Below are positions 45,298 to 57,201 of a DNA stretch of 64,000 bases, piece after piece; the first letter of the stretch is position 1; every line of letters starts with the position of its first letter. The notes under the pieces are model-generated. The model worked only from the letters and a program-made list of their open reading frames with translations, was not told the DNA's origin and ran no database searches. Source of the stretch: Varroa destructor (lineage: Eukaryota; Arthropoda; Arachnida; Mesostigmata; Varroidae); NCBI RefSeq assembly GCF_002443255.2, contig NW_019211458.1:20749261-20813260 (forward strand), given 5' to 3'. The position numbers and the translations under genes are program-made.

Positions 45298-48200
45298 TGG
45301 GGTGTAGCAAGAACATTACAACTATGACGGCAACAACATGAAACACAAAGGGTGCAAGCGGGAACGTAGAGCGAACACTTCTTTTTGGGAACGCGTCTAT
45401 GTGCGACCCTCAGCACAGTCCTCTGAAGCACTCGCAATCGTCAGCAGCAATAGCTCGCGAATGATTATGGCACGACATAGGCACAGGACACAACAGCCTT
45501 AGCAGCAGCTTGAGCAAAAGTAACGAAGTTCTATGACCACCTTTCGTGTATTTGTGTTTCGGTGGGCGCGTGCGTGCACACGATTCAGTAACGTGTACTA
45601 TGGATATCGATAGGTAGATTAATGTAAGCACAAAATTGTGCACATGTATGCGCGCGCACATTAATCCAACACAGAAAATGTTCAAATATGTAAAAGTCGG
45701 TTGAAAGTCATTTTTAAGCCTACGTACATTGTTTTCCTGTTGATTTTTTTGCGATATGCTATAGGCTTGTAATACTGTTACGAACAACTGATTGCAGAGT
45801 AATTAGACGGATGAAAGTGCTGAATAATCACATATTCGTCAGCCCTCCAAAAATCCTTCGAAATATAAACACTTTTTTATGCAGTAGACAAGCTAGGCAT
45901 ATACGTATAACGGGTAAATTTAGTGCAATCAGGTACCTGCAAGCACCTAAGAAATGCTACAAATGCACATATAGCTCTGAGAATCTTTGCGAATAATTCG
46001 AAATTATTTTTACGCAGATACGTGTTATGAAACGCAGAACTGTGAACGGATACACGTTTTGACTCGATGGGCATCCTCAGTCCGTAAAGGCGGTAATTTG
46101 AATACGTCAAAAGATTCGAAGTAAAGTACTGTTGTTGGGTGCGTCTCTCGTTCATAATGTAAACAGCAGACGACAGCGAAAGCGAATTAATGGCTATTAT
46201 TGGTCATACGAACTATTAACAAAAGTCATAATGTCAGTCGTGTAGAAGCATACAAATGACTGACTTCGCTGGCAGCCCTGCTCACGGTAGTCCACCAGCG
46301 TTGCCGGTGCATACATTTCAATCAGTCTGACACAGCTCAGGATTTCGCCAATTGAATTTTTGATTATTATTAATTGTCATGCCAAATACAGTCCGCGAAT
46401 CATCCCGATCAGTTGAGAAAACCGAGAACGAACAAATGCACGCCATAACGGTCTGCGAAATCGCTACATAGCTAGTCGATAACGCCGTTATGTTAATTCT
46501 GTGTTACCCGGTCATTTCTACTTGATCACACCGAATAGGCCATATGATGTTTATTCATGCACTTATATCGAACTGGCAATTTTTCTTACCACGATGATAG
46601 AGGTGACACTCTGACCGCGTCGGCACAATTCACTGCTGTCTCAGGGTGTGCCAGCGGAGAAGCTATAGCAGCTAGCATATTCCCAGCTACCATTTTGATC
46701 ATATTATATAATGGAAAGAGGTACGGCACAATAGGGGAGTAAATGGATTAGAAATTGATTTGAGCGTCTGGCAAAATTGGCAGTCACGCATAGATCTTTG
46801 TTGATGAAGGATACGGCGGCGGCCGGGGTTGTGAGGGGTGATCACGAACGTGTCTAAACGGTAGCGGTTGGCTAAACGATAGAACAAGGAGGTCTGACGA
46901 AGTTCCGCAAAGCCCAGCATGTGAAAAGGCCGGGATATTTCACAGCCGACACACGTTAAGCTAATGGCTAAGCTTTTTCCTTAACCCGCCACATTCAGGC
47001 TTGGCTGGGACCTCAGCGTCCGTTTTCCATGTCAATTTACTGCTGCGCGTAAGCGAACGGATCGGAGCTTCGTGAACAGCTAATCAGTGACGGAGCAAAA
47101 GATGTGCTATTGTGATCATTGATCATACAGCGGTTCGTTTGTTTTGTGTAGCCGACTCACTAGCTGCAATGCTTCAAGTTGACTGTTCGAGTATCAAGTG
47201 TTGAGGTGCTTTTTACGCGTGAAGATTCTCCATTTTGGACAATTTTGTTTGCTGCTTCGATGATCTATGTACGATTTGCCAATTTCCCGCATGGGAGATC
47301 GTTCGATTAGACAAGGTATTACTGTGGTCGGCTTTTTTTGGCTAGTCTCCATGCGTTGTCCGCGATTAGGTCACATGCGGGCTTCCTACGAAACTAGGAC
47401 AAAAAAGATGGGTGGTCCTGCAAGTGTTGGTACTTGGGTATAACTGTATTGAATAATACAGCGTCGAAACGTTCGCTTTCACAGTGTGTTTGCTTTATTT
47501 TCTGCGAATCACAGATGTTTCTGTTAGGTGAATTTCAGTGTTCAATTGGAGAAATTCAAACACCTAGATGATTTCAGATCACAAACTATCCGGATTTAAA
47601 ACGAGATAGTAGCTCCTCTTAGTGCTAAACCACCTCGAATTAGTTAACTATTAAAAATGTTACTTTTTTTTATTTCGGCTTGGGATGAATCGGTTTCGTT
47701 TATACCGCTAACCCGTTTTATAGATACTTCAATGATATATCGTAAAGGGAACAAATGGCGACGACGCGCGTCACTGCATATTTCTGGATATCTTTCATTT
47801 GCGTAAGCATACGGCGCCGTTCTAGAGTGGCCATAACATACACTATATGTTCATTAGGGCACTCGCCAACAAACAAATGAATGGCCACGTTTACGGCTAT
47901 CATTATTCTGCTTGCACCAAATTTATGGTCGCAAGCGGATACTGTAACTTCGTAATACTAGAGGGCTTCAGGAACATCATACAATAACGCGCGCAAACGG
48001 CGATGCGGATACTTAGTACAGGATTGCATAATTCTGGAACGAAGATGTCCTCGCAACAGACCCAATAAATGAGCTTTCTGAAAAAACGAGGAAGCCTCGC
48101 AGCTTACAGTTTCCGCTCGGCGTAAGATAGGATATATATATCTGGGGCGTCAAACCGCCGGAGCAATTTGAATTATCGCGGGCGCTGGCCTCGTTACCGT

Positions 48201-50410
48201 TCGAAGTTTGACTAGCGTCGGTCACTGTAGCATATACGACAAGTTAGAAACTAAAAACACACTTCTTTTTATGAGCTCGGCGACGATTGGCTAGGCACTA
48301 GCCTACCGAAATACATTCAGCTCATTCATTACCAAAGTCCAGCGCGCAGCCCGTCCCAAGATGAAACTGCATCAGCTCAGAAAACATCCGATCGATGTTG
48401 AACAAATAAGAACAAACATCCATACAGACAATTAGAGATAAACAGATAGATATATAGACATCACTTCTATGAAAATGGCGACCAGAGATGCACAAAATGG
48501 CCATATACAGCGCCGCCATTTTCTAGTCGGTTCTTGCAAAAGTATTATTTAAAAAACTACGCGCACATTTCTATGCTACTAACATTGTCGAGAGCTGCTT
48601 AATGAAGCACTATCGGACTTTGATTTGTTAACACGTTGAAGAGGCCGAGACGCGGCAGGATAATCGTCTTTGAGCTTTCTGTCATTGTAACTGCTGTTAT
48701 CCGTCGGGCGCTCTGCAAACAACGGCTCAATGATAGGTAGCGAAAAACGATGAAGAAGAACAGGGGCTACAACAATGGTGGCAATAAACTGAAATAAAAT
48801 AAACACGGTGAGCACGCCATCTTTCTTTCATTCATTTGTTTATCCGATGGCTGCTCATGGACCCTAATTTCTCCCATTCACATAACGTATAGCCAATGAG
48901 TGGGATACACAATACTCTGAATAGAAATCTTCTGTCACCGCTTCTGCCGTTACGTGCACAGATCAGGTGCCATCGTGTAGTGCTTCTACCAGCCTGCTAG
49001 TGCAGTAACGACTGTATAAAAAAAAAAACACACATTTACGATTATGTAAAACGATGTATTCATTGCCTTGTCAACCTCTCGTTACATGTCCCTCTCTCTA
49101 TTTTTCTTTCACACCTCATTACTGGTACTGCTAATCGAACGTAGGACGTTCGACGGTCGAGAATCGGGGATCATCCGACCTCGTAATAAGTGACTGGCAT
49201 ATGTCGCCTATGGGACGACTGATTCGTTTCCGGCGAATGCAACGTCCTCAACAAACGCAATAGTAAGTCAAGCTACTTTCGAACAAAGACAAGGGACCAG
49301 CTTTCGCCGAACTTCTCCTAGCCGTTAGAATCGGATTAGACAACAGTTCGGCGTTCAGCCGTTACTGTTACTTCGGCGGCAAGAGCAGTAGCATCACATA
49401 CAAATATCGAAGATTACTTCTTGGTGTTTTGGTTTCTCCATTTCGCACCTGGTAAACAATACAGAAGAAGCAAAATCTGCATCCAATCACCTCCTATAGC
49501 GGCTTTTGGTTTGGGTCGTCGTGTGCTATTCTAGTCTATTCTACGATATTTATGTACGCAACTCTATACTACAATTGAAAGAGCGGAATGAAAATTGTTC
49601 GCTGATGCCGTTCAATAGCAACAGAAAAAGCAAAACAAAATAGACAGTGCGCTAGCTTCCGCTCATAGAGAATATTTTACGGTATAGATAATATCTGTAA
49701 AAAGCGTAGAGCTTAAGAGATGGGTGGCGTTGCACCCACTTTTTCTGGACTACGTCAACAGTGTTGAATAGTACGGATGTTTCAATGAAGACATACTATG
49801 CGATGTCAGAATAACTTTCCTAAACAAATACATCCTGCCGATCCCTTTCACGATATACGCGCGTGAACTGTTGAAACAGAAACTTGGCGTTATGTTAATG
49901 GTATCCTAAAAAGGTGGCGTACTTGTAACTTAACGTAACGGCTTGTCGTTTCATGGCGTCTGAAGCCTTCATCAAAGCACTTATTATATATATTATGAAA
50001 GTTATATTCATAATAATCTGTAGTGCAGGGATGGTTTTAAGATTAAATGAAGAATGGAACTCATAGACGGATACGTTTCGGCGCAGGCAAACCGTCCAGA
50101 TACCTCAGGTTATATTCATAAAGCGAACTTCTCCCCATTGAACGCCCGCCGAAACTAAGACGCCGACCCGTAACGCCAATCGTGAGAGCTACGGCTTAAC
50201 TTGAACATCAAAATTCCATTCAACGACAAAACGGACAACTCTACGATTATCTATTAGATGCGCATTATGTAACTTACGTATATATCTGTAGATCTAGATC
50301 GAATTGGAACTTGATTGTCAAATTGAATCGCATAGTGAACGGCCTACGTGATTGTCCTACCAAGTAAGTGGTAATCTATAGGTTCACTTGCGACAACACA
50401 AAGCATTGTT
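45298..50410. other. Non-coding stretch
   Basis: Frames such as 45410-45787(-) and 48579-48815(-) lack start or splice support. No notable repeat apart from A runs (49020-49030). Nothing recognisable. Confidence 0.5.
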
Positions 50411-50416
50411 TACAGA

Positions 50417-50620
50417 ATGGATTATATATTTGCCCCTTTCTCCCCGTTAATCGTAGCCCATTTTACGCCGCGCGCAGGAGCTTGTTGTGGAAGAAGACGC
50501 CAAACCAAATCGGGTTTGTCAGGTCATAAGGAAGAACCTCTACCGAATTCGAAGCCTTCCCAAGATGTACTATTTATTACCATCCGGAGAAGATCTGTGG
50601 TGTTATCTGTGGGTGATTAA
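50417..50620 (+). CDS. Candidate ORF or exon, 67 aa
   Basis: ATG in a good context (ACAGAATGG) lies one base after an acceptor-like CATTGTTTACAG, so an intron in the 5' UTR is possible. The frame runs 67 codons to TAA. The N-terminus is hydrophobic and aromatic (DYIFAPFSPLIVAHF), then a Cys-Cys/Arg run (GACCGRRRQTK), a polar middle and a strand-like end (VLFITIRRRSVVLSV). GC3 is moderately raised. No domain or poly(A) signal recognised. Confidence 0.2.
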   Translation: MDYIFAPFSPLIVAHFTPRAGACCGRRRQTKSGLSGHKEEPLPNSKPSQDVLFITIRRRSVVLSVGD

Positions 50621-51391
50621 GTTAGTGAAGCAAGTTCTCGGCTGGCTGATGAATAGTATCACCTAGAAGTAATGGAGGCCATTTTTCTCGTGTGATATTG
50701 TAGTTAGTTATCATCTTCACCATTTAGCAAGTTTAATTTCTGGAACGGCTTGTATTGATGATGTTGTATGATGATATGGTCATGATTATAATAAGATGAC
50801 GACATCTTCATCTGCATCAGTTAATGAAACGTTGCGAAATTGGTACTGATGCCATACGTTGTCCGTATTCTATCATAGGGGGATTATAGTATGTAAATAA
50901 TTGAATAGTGTCTGGTACTTTTTACCTACCTAATGTTTTACTTCATCCGTACTAATCGAGCGGACAACATATTACGTCGCTTGCCGCTTGCTTGCCGACG
51001 CGTTTAATTATAGTAACTTTTGTCCTATGATCTGTCTAAACTTGTTACTTAGCATTTCTCTTCAGCACTTTTGTTAACGCTAACACTATGTGTATTACGT
51101 TTTATGTTATTTCTTCACGATTTAAAAGCATCTCATTTTTCTTCGATTCAGCACAGAGTGACGGCGTGAATAGTAGCCGGTGGTCCTCTTCGAGAACAAT
51201 ATGAGACAGAAACGTTTTCGACAAGAACTTTAACGTCCAAGAGCGCCTACTCGACAGGTCGCTGGCGCAGTCTTTTCGCACCGGTGCATGACTTTGCATG
51301 GAACAGATGAGATGACACTAGATATATCTACATACATAAGTTGTAAGTTCAGCGAGCTGTTGCCGTTTTCGAAACGGAGAGAGCTGGGCGA

Positions 51392-51393
<2 letters not shown>

Positions 51394-51432
<39 letters not shown>
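51394..51432. repeat. (CAG)13 triplet repeat
   Basis: Thirteen perfect CAG units. In the frame open from 51288 it reads as Ala (GCA). In another open frame (about 51342-51530) it reads as Gln, preceded by CCRFRNGESWAN and followed by MAVRPT. Neither frame has clear exon borders, so coding status is undecided. Confidence 0.95.
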
Positions 51433-51433
<1 letters not shown>

Positions 51434-51981
51434 TGGCGGTCAGACCGACAGCGTTATTGTCTATAGAAAACAACTATTTAAAAATATCAATTTTGCAGTC
51501 GTTCGTTCCGTTGTCGGCCGCCTATGAAGTGTAATAGCTATTTGTTGATTTTCTTTCTGAATGCTTCGCCGTCTCTTCTCCTCGCCACGCCTCCTCCGTC
51601 GACTTTCGGGGCGGATATTTTCGAAATGATCGTGTCGTTCCAAGAAGAGCTATAACTGTAACAAAGTTGATATGTGTTCCATTAGGCAAAGATAACCAGC
51701 AATGATGAGAGTCGACGACGCGTGTGATGAATAGGTATAAGCCGTTCATCCGCCAGCGACGATTGCTCAACGACAATAGGCTCAAAGGATATGAAAAAAA
51801 GCACCGGCGACTTCGCTTTATGTCGATATAGCATACATAAAAGATGTTGTTAGCAAATTCTAACTGCCTCGCGATCTTCGCTGTCTGGAAACACCCATCG
51901 TTATCCGCCGCAGTTAGTTATATACTATTATATGTTCCGGCTACTATGTGCGTCTCGTTCGTCATTTCATGACAGGAGGCC

Positions 51982-52083
51982 ATGGCAGAGCACGCTAGAG
52001 CTATTAACCCTGACGAGCCGGCATTAGCAATAATGCGGTTCTTCTTGCTTCTAATAATAGCGGCTTTCGGTTGCCACCGCGAT

Positions 52084-52114
<31 letters not shown>

Positions 52115-52158
52115 CCAGCTGCAGCAGAAGCAACAAGGACGACGGGGCAAGACGATAA
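51982..52158 (+). CDS. Candidate small membrane or secreted protein with Gly tract, 58 aa
   Basis: The ATG at 51982 has a near-ideal context (GAGGCCATGGC) and follows an acceptor-like CATGACAG. The product begins AEHARAINPDEPALA, then has a hydrophobic segment (IMRFFLLLIIAAFGC, residues about 17-31). Nine Gly from the GGC repeat and a polar end (STSCSRSNKDDGARR) follow before TAA. It could be a type II membrane peptide. A second ATG at 52033 would instead make the hydrophobic part a signal peptide. The minus strand is open here as well (51918-52136, with its own Leu/Pro start), so strand assignment is uncertain. Confidence 0.22.
52084..52110. repeat. (GGC)9 triplet repeat
   Basis: Perfect repeat, reading as Gly in the 51982 frame and as Pro in the opposite-strand frame. 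Confidence 0.95.
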
Positions 52159-52861
52159 ATTCATTCTTCGTTCATCGTTGACCAACAACAAATTTTCTCA
52201 CGCTGTTCGTCATACACATGTCCCTTACGTATGGCTACAGGCCCACGTATGTGCACTTCACCTTATATTATCATTACGCTTTACCCCGCACACGAATACG
52301 CAGTAATTCCCGTAGTAATACGTGTACGTTTCAACCTCCACTAACACTTGTGCCGAGTGTCTGATATATGCGCAAAACGTACGTAGCTGTTACGGCTATC
52401 GCACATACTTGGCGACAATCACATTGGTTACGAAGTGGCGTGACAGCAAGGCTGGAACTTACTAACCAGCGAACTTAGGACGATTGACAAACGGACGTCA
52501 TATAAAGTTATTGCCAGATGAGATGAAGTATAGAGTGAAGAACAACGTACGGATTATAGCATCATTGGGGCTGTGCAATTGCTTACCACGTCGTTTACCG
52601 TGATGTCCATCGGCGCTTATTCATGCTGAAGTCGTTCAGCCAGTTTGTTAGCTAACGACTACCGATATGTAACTCTTTTTTTTCCCCCGCCGAAGATGAA
52701 TGTTCTTTAACTTGTCACAGCGAAACTATAACTTGTGTCCATTCCAGTAGCTCAGGCGTGCGACCCACTATAACCGTCATAGGTATCATTACCTAGCTAA
52801 ACCTAATAGAACGTAGCTTTTTCCTTTTACTGTTTCCAACCATGTGACCACATATAGTATC

Positions 52862-52883
52862 TATATATATATATATATATATA
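52862..52883. repeat. (TA)11 microsatellite
   Basis: Perfect TA repeat. Confidence 0.95.
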
Positions 52884-53263
52884 CTACCTGGGATTTTTTT
52901 TTCGTTTCTATGTTTCATTATATCGGATTACGTGGACCGAATACGTAGACACTACCAACAGCTTATCAAAGCACGTACGGCTGGGTCCGCTAAACGCACA
53001 TGGAATGGCGGCCAATATTGTATATACTTCGTTCGGCCACGATCAGCTTCATCGAGAGCTAAAGTTACTCTAGGGTACAGCCTCATGGGACGACCCAAGA
53101 AGCCAAGTAATGCGGACACAGTGGACGCGTTAACGATATTTCAAGGATGCAACGTTGTATTCGGTAGCTGTCGCAATGGTAGCCACAGTTGCAACAAGTG
53201 CAGTATTGACGACAACGACAGAGGGCTAACAAACCCAGCCAGGCAGATTGGACACGCGGCGTT

Positions 53264-53476
53264 ATGGCAGTGGGAGTTAGGAAAAAAACGCAGAAACCGT
53301 TTGCTGTCACCCTCTCCGCTAAGCCCACTCTGACAGAAGATCCGACCCATTTCTGCAGGCGCAACAGTAACAGCGGCAGCAATATCCAACTGCGAGATGC
53401 AGATGGATATAAGAAGACTTCGCGGATAAATTCGGAGCATTCTCGTGACCCGCCTACATATCGCTTATACATATAG
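53264..53476 (+). CDS. Candidate frame in a stop-poor block, 70 aa
   Basis: Bases 52930-53480 are GC-richer and nearly stop-free in four frames, two on each strand, including the longest frame of the window (52932-53333, 133 codons). Of these, the plus frame from ATG 53264 has the most protein-like composition: basic start (VRKKTQKPF), polar middle (NSNSGSNIQLRDADGYKK), end at TAG. A strong acceptor-like CCCATTTCTGCAG lies inside it at about 53359, so a shorter last exon starting there is possible. I cannot decide which frame, if any, is used. Confidence 0.15.
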   Translation: MAVGVRKKTQKPFAVTLSAKPTLTEDPTHFCRRNSNSGSNIQLRDADGYKKTSRINSEHSRDPPTYRLYI

Positions 53477-55560
53477 TGTCTGCAGGTGCTGCTAGCGTTG
53501 TATTGTAGGTGATAGCCTACTGCCGGCTCAGGCGGTTGATGATGGTGTCCTGAGTAAATGTCGTGGAGGCCGTACGTATCTGTCTGTTCACAGGCAAACT
53601 AGTGCTTAAGTTGGTCGGATTATGAGATCGGACCAAAATAGACTGGCCTAGCCAGTCGGGGGATGGGGTTATGATGTTAAAGTATCACTTGCTCGTGTAG
53701 ACACTATACTTCTAGTTGTTTGCCGCGGTTGTATAGGGCTTTAGCTAGCCCTTCTTCTTCTTCTTCTTCTGCGCCGGTATTTGTTCTAGTGTTATTTCTA
53801 CTCTATAAAACCTAGATGTGTATGGTGACTCCAAAAATTAATGCGCCGTTCCATACGATTTCGACTGAATGATTGAGAAAAAAGCGTTTGCCTAAAGCTG
53901 AAAGTGTATATTGCAATGTTACCAGTGCGAAGATATACTTAACGAACTTCGTTTCGAACGTTCCGAGAAGATTTATCGGTTGGTCAAGATTTCTTGACAG
54001 ATATTCAACATTATTGCCCGTCGTTTGTCATCACATACGCAGAGGTATCGCACAATCATATAGACCAGCTTGTTATTAAACCCGCGTTTTATTATTTCTT
54101 GTGCAGCGTGCTATACTCTGTCAGGACAAGAGACTAGCTAAGGCCAATACTGCCTGTCTGACGAAAGTAAATTATTGCGAAGACAATTATTTCTGACGAT
54201 ATGGCTAATCACTCAACAATTTTAAACAAGGAAAATCTTGACAAAATGACGACTAAATGTGCCCCATTGGACTTTAATTGCACCGAACAAAATGGGTTGT
54301 CGTCATGGAAGTTACTATAAATCCGAAGGTAACCGCTTCAAGGATTGCTTTGTTAGTAATGACGTACGCGTTGCAGATGCGTGGCGCGAAACGTTGTCTG
54401 TAAAACACGAAGACAGACCGCTTACTGTATCCATATGGAATATCAAATTGATAAGTTTACTTTTTCTGCCCAGATACTGTAAATACAGTCCATTTATAGA
54501 CGTTTATTTGGGCAAGAATGGTAAACAGTTTTTGAAGTCACCCGCACATAAAAATCCAATTAGGATATACATCCAAGTTATTTTCACCCACCGTATCCTC
54601 ACATATTCTGATGCGATCTAAGCTTTGAAGTCAGTGAAGTATGATTGAACAAAATCCATACTTATAGGTGAGTACTGCACAAGTGCACCAAATAGAAAAT
54701 TTATCAGCAAAATGACTACGTCCAGAATAGCTAGAAGCATAGGAGGGCTTCAGCCACGGATCGTCTCTAAACACCGAATGTTGCCGTAACTTTCGTCGTC
54801 TAAGGCACTACATATTCATCACAATTACTTGCTGTTCTCGGGCACAGTACATATCACCACTTCTATTCCATATATTTATCTCGCCTTTTGTACATATATC
54901 TATTCTTTTCTTTGCTATTATTCTATAGTAGCATAGTGGTAAGGAAGTTGCACATAAACAAGTTCTCCTAGACCGAACGTATGAGAACGTCTCTGAGACT
55001 ACTTGCGATACAGTTATTACAATATACTGCCATCGTACATTTTGCTCAGTATGTAAGTAACAGTGGTCAGTAATTCGTATGACAAAATCATACACGATCC
55101 GTCACGACCAATTACATAGTGTGCATAATAATATATCTATATATATCTTTTATGACGTTCATCTTGAAATAGTCAATCGATCCCTTCGGTAAACGACATG
55201 AATTGCACCTGACTGATTTTCGTCGTACAGTGGGAAACGATAAGTGGAGCCCCTGCGTGCCGCGTATGCATCTATCACAGGTTCTAAATAGATAAAGGTT
55301 TTTTTCGTACGTGGACGCTTAGGTAGATTGTCTCACCGAGTGCTAAAGGCCGAATGGATTCGCTCGTATCTACGGTTGTAAATTATTAAAAAAAAAAAAA
55401 AAAAAAAGTGATAATCGCCTGGACGCGTGACGAAGCAGCTGTTGCGTGTTGCTGGCGATCATCAGCACCTCTTTCCGCCTCCTCTCATTGTCTCACGCAA
55501 GTGAGTACCGTGTGTCGACATCTTGTATGCACAGTAAGAAGTAATGCCAAACTTTGCTAA
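53477..55560. other. Non-coding stretch with CTT and poly-A repeats
   Basis: CTT repeat 53751-53770 and A20 at 55388-55407. A plus frame at 54259-54621 (120 codons) has no splice or start support. Confidence 0.5.
55388..55407. repeat. A20 run
   Basis: Twenty A residues, possibly a retroposon tail. No flanking duplication recognised. Confidence 0.9.
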
Positions 55561-55833
55561 TTGATAGCGGCATCGCTATCTAACTCCGCCTATATATTCG
55601 CTAAGAAACTCCCTATCGACATATTTAGGTTCACATCTGCCTCCAAGGCTGGGCTGACAGGAAAGAACGCTAGGATCAACCGCTTCTCTGAGTCCTCTAA
55701 CAATAATCACCCCGTTCGCAACCTACCCCAGGAAGACCAGCTTGGATTGCTACCTGTTTTGGTAGCTTTAAGCGCTTTTTCTTTCATATACACTTTTGTC
55801 TTATTCTCTTTAGTGGGACACGTTTCCAAATAA
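55561..55833 (+). CDS. Candidate open segment ending in a transmembrane helix
   Basis: A 90-codon frame with no ATG start (first possible codon TTG). It has a polar N-terminal part, then NLPQEDQLGLLPVLVALS and an aromatic/aliphatic stretch ending LVGHVSK before TAA, together a good transmembrane helix. An acceptor-like CAACCTACCCCAG at 55718-55730 could start an exon at GAAGACCAG. LLPVLVALS...FIYTF faintly recalls the first helix of the DRAM/TMEM150 family, but the next expected motif is absent, so I do not assign it. No usable donor is seen. Confidence 0.15.
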   Translation: MIAASLSNSAYIFAKKLPIDIFRFTSASKAGLTGKNARINRFSESSNNNHPVRNLPQEDQLGLLPVLVALSAFSFIYTFVLFSLVGHVSK

Positions 55834-55982
55834 CCTCTTCGATATAGCATTGAGGACTTGCTTCACTCAAAGGGGCTAGCCAGAGCTGTCGTTGTTGAAC
55901 TTATATACATCGATCGCTGAGTTGGCGTTGTCTGGGTATCCAGGTGTAGCTATCCAATGTACCCAGACCTAATATTTTTATA

Positions 55983-56256
55983 ATGATGAGGAATCATCAT
56001 CTTCATGATTGGGATAGCCTCAAGGACTCCAGGCTAGCGGTAATGTCTTTGTTATGGCAAGTAAAAACGACAAGGTGTAATGAAGGCAGACAGGACAAGG
56101 ATGAAGGGTCACAACAGCGCGTCTTCGGACCATCGCCGTTACCGTTGGCGGATTTGCACTGTGAGACCTTTACTTTGGTAAACGTCGATGCTCTCGTGCT
56201 CGCTCCTCTAATTCGCTTTGTTCGGTTTCAGTTTTTAGTCCGCTCAGTAGGCGCAC
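55983..56256 (+). CDS. Candidate first exon, 91 codons, function unknown
   Basis: ATG with A at -3 opens a frame with a His-rich start (MMRNHHLHDWDSLKD), a polar middle (NEGRQDKDEGSQQR) and a strand-rich C-terminal part. GC3 is high in places (GGCAGACAGGACAAG). It reaches a strong donor, GTGAGTA, at 56257 in phase 1. A good acceptor, GTCGCCTTTTCTCAG, ends at 56448. Joining there keeps phase and adds 22 codons to TAG 56514-56516. Unspliced, it would end at 56309. No domain recognised. Confidence 0.25.
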
Positions 56257-56328
56257 GTGAGTACGAAACTAAGTTAAAGAACAGACGCGCTGTGGGCATC
56301 CCAAAGTAGATAAAAACGAATTGTTCAA

Positions 56329-56421
56329 ATGAAACTGGGCAACACAAACGGCCCAAAGGAGAAACTTCCCTGCAGACTCGACATGTCTGCGATGACACGA
56401 ATACTTCCTACTAATAGTTCC
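56329..56421 (+). CDS. Alternative candidate exon, 31 codons
   Basis: ATG 56329 opens a frame that meets a consensus donor, GTAAGTA, at 56422 in phase 0. It lies in the proposed intron of the 55983 model, so both cannot be used in one transcript. The product begins KLGNTNGPKEKLPC. Very short; listed only for the donor. Confidence 0.12.
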
Positions 56422-56623
56422 GTAAGTATAATGGTCGCCTTTTCTCAGCTGCTTGTATTTTCAGTCGAACTATTTCTATCAGTTCGAATACACACGGATA
56501 TACGCTTTTACGTTAGCAGTACGTATTATAACGGCTTAGATCCTTCTAATCCGTTCAAACCTGTACGGTTTCATATAATCGCAATACCTTAGTGCTCTGA
56601 CTTTTACGTCCGGTATATCGGAC

Positions 56624-56647
56624 GGCTGGCTGGCTGGCTGGCTGGCT
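56624..56647. repeat. (GGCT)6 microsatellite
   Basis: Perfect tetranucleotide repeat. Confidence 0.95.
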
Positions 56648-56910
56648 CCTAGCCCGAAACGAAGTGTGCTTATGCCCGGGTCCGAACCAATACCTGTTAG
56701 CAGCGTTCTCTACTGCAAACAAAACAACGGTTAGCAGGCGCAGCAGAAATCTTCGGAGCGATGTGTGACAGAGCGAGAAAAAGATACGAATTATGGAGAC
56801 AATTTGAAGCGATCCGAACGACTTCAACGCCGATACTTCTGCGCGTAACTACTAATACGATCCCATTGCTGCTACTTATGGTGAGTGCCGCATAGTTCGC
56901 ATCTGGGAGA

Positions 56911-57201
56911 ATGAAGACCTTAGCGTTATTATTGTTATTATTATTATGCTGGAATCGCTGCGGGGCTAGTAGATGGTGGCGCTGGTTGCATCTGCCGCTG
57001 ATGCCAGCGCTACTACAAACGCATTCAGCCGCTACCTCCCGCTGTCACTTTCGTCTATGCGCGTACAACACGCGGCGGGATCGATCAGCGGCGGCAACGG
57101 CGAACAATGTGGCTTCGTCTACGTGTTCGCTCTTGGGTGAGCGCCGCGTGGGCCGTGACAGTCTTGGGCGGAACAACTCTGAAGGACACTTCGGCGTTTA
57201 G
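56911..57201 (+). CDS. Candidate secreted-protein frame with repeat-derived signal core
   Basis: ATG with A at -3, followed by MKTLALLLLLLLCWNRCGAS, has the shape of a signal peptide. The Leu run, however, is encoded by a TTA/TTG microsatellite (56925-56947), so the hydrophobic core may be accidental. The rest of the 96-codon frame lies in GC-rich DNA and is Arg/Ser/Ala-rich with six more Cys. No donor, poly(A) signal or family recognised. Confidence 0.13.
   Translation: MKTLALLLLLLLCWNRCGASRWWRWLHLPLMPALLQTHSAATSRCHFRLCAYNTRRDRSAAATANNVASSTCSLLGERRVGRDSLGRNNSEGHFGV

Noticed and set aside
45961..45996. Zinc-finger-like KCYKCTYSSENLC
   Set aside because: The second pair of metal ligands (His-x3-His) is missing and the frame stops right after.
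52932..53333. Longest frame of the window, 133 codons
   Set aside because: Lies in a block open in four frames. Its composition is less protein-like than the overlapping 53264 frame, and the length is within chance expectation.
55730..55833. DRAM/TMEM150-like first transmembrane helix
   Set aside because: The resemblance is limited to a generic hydrophobic pattern. The motif expected after this helix is absent and no usable donor is present.
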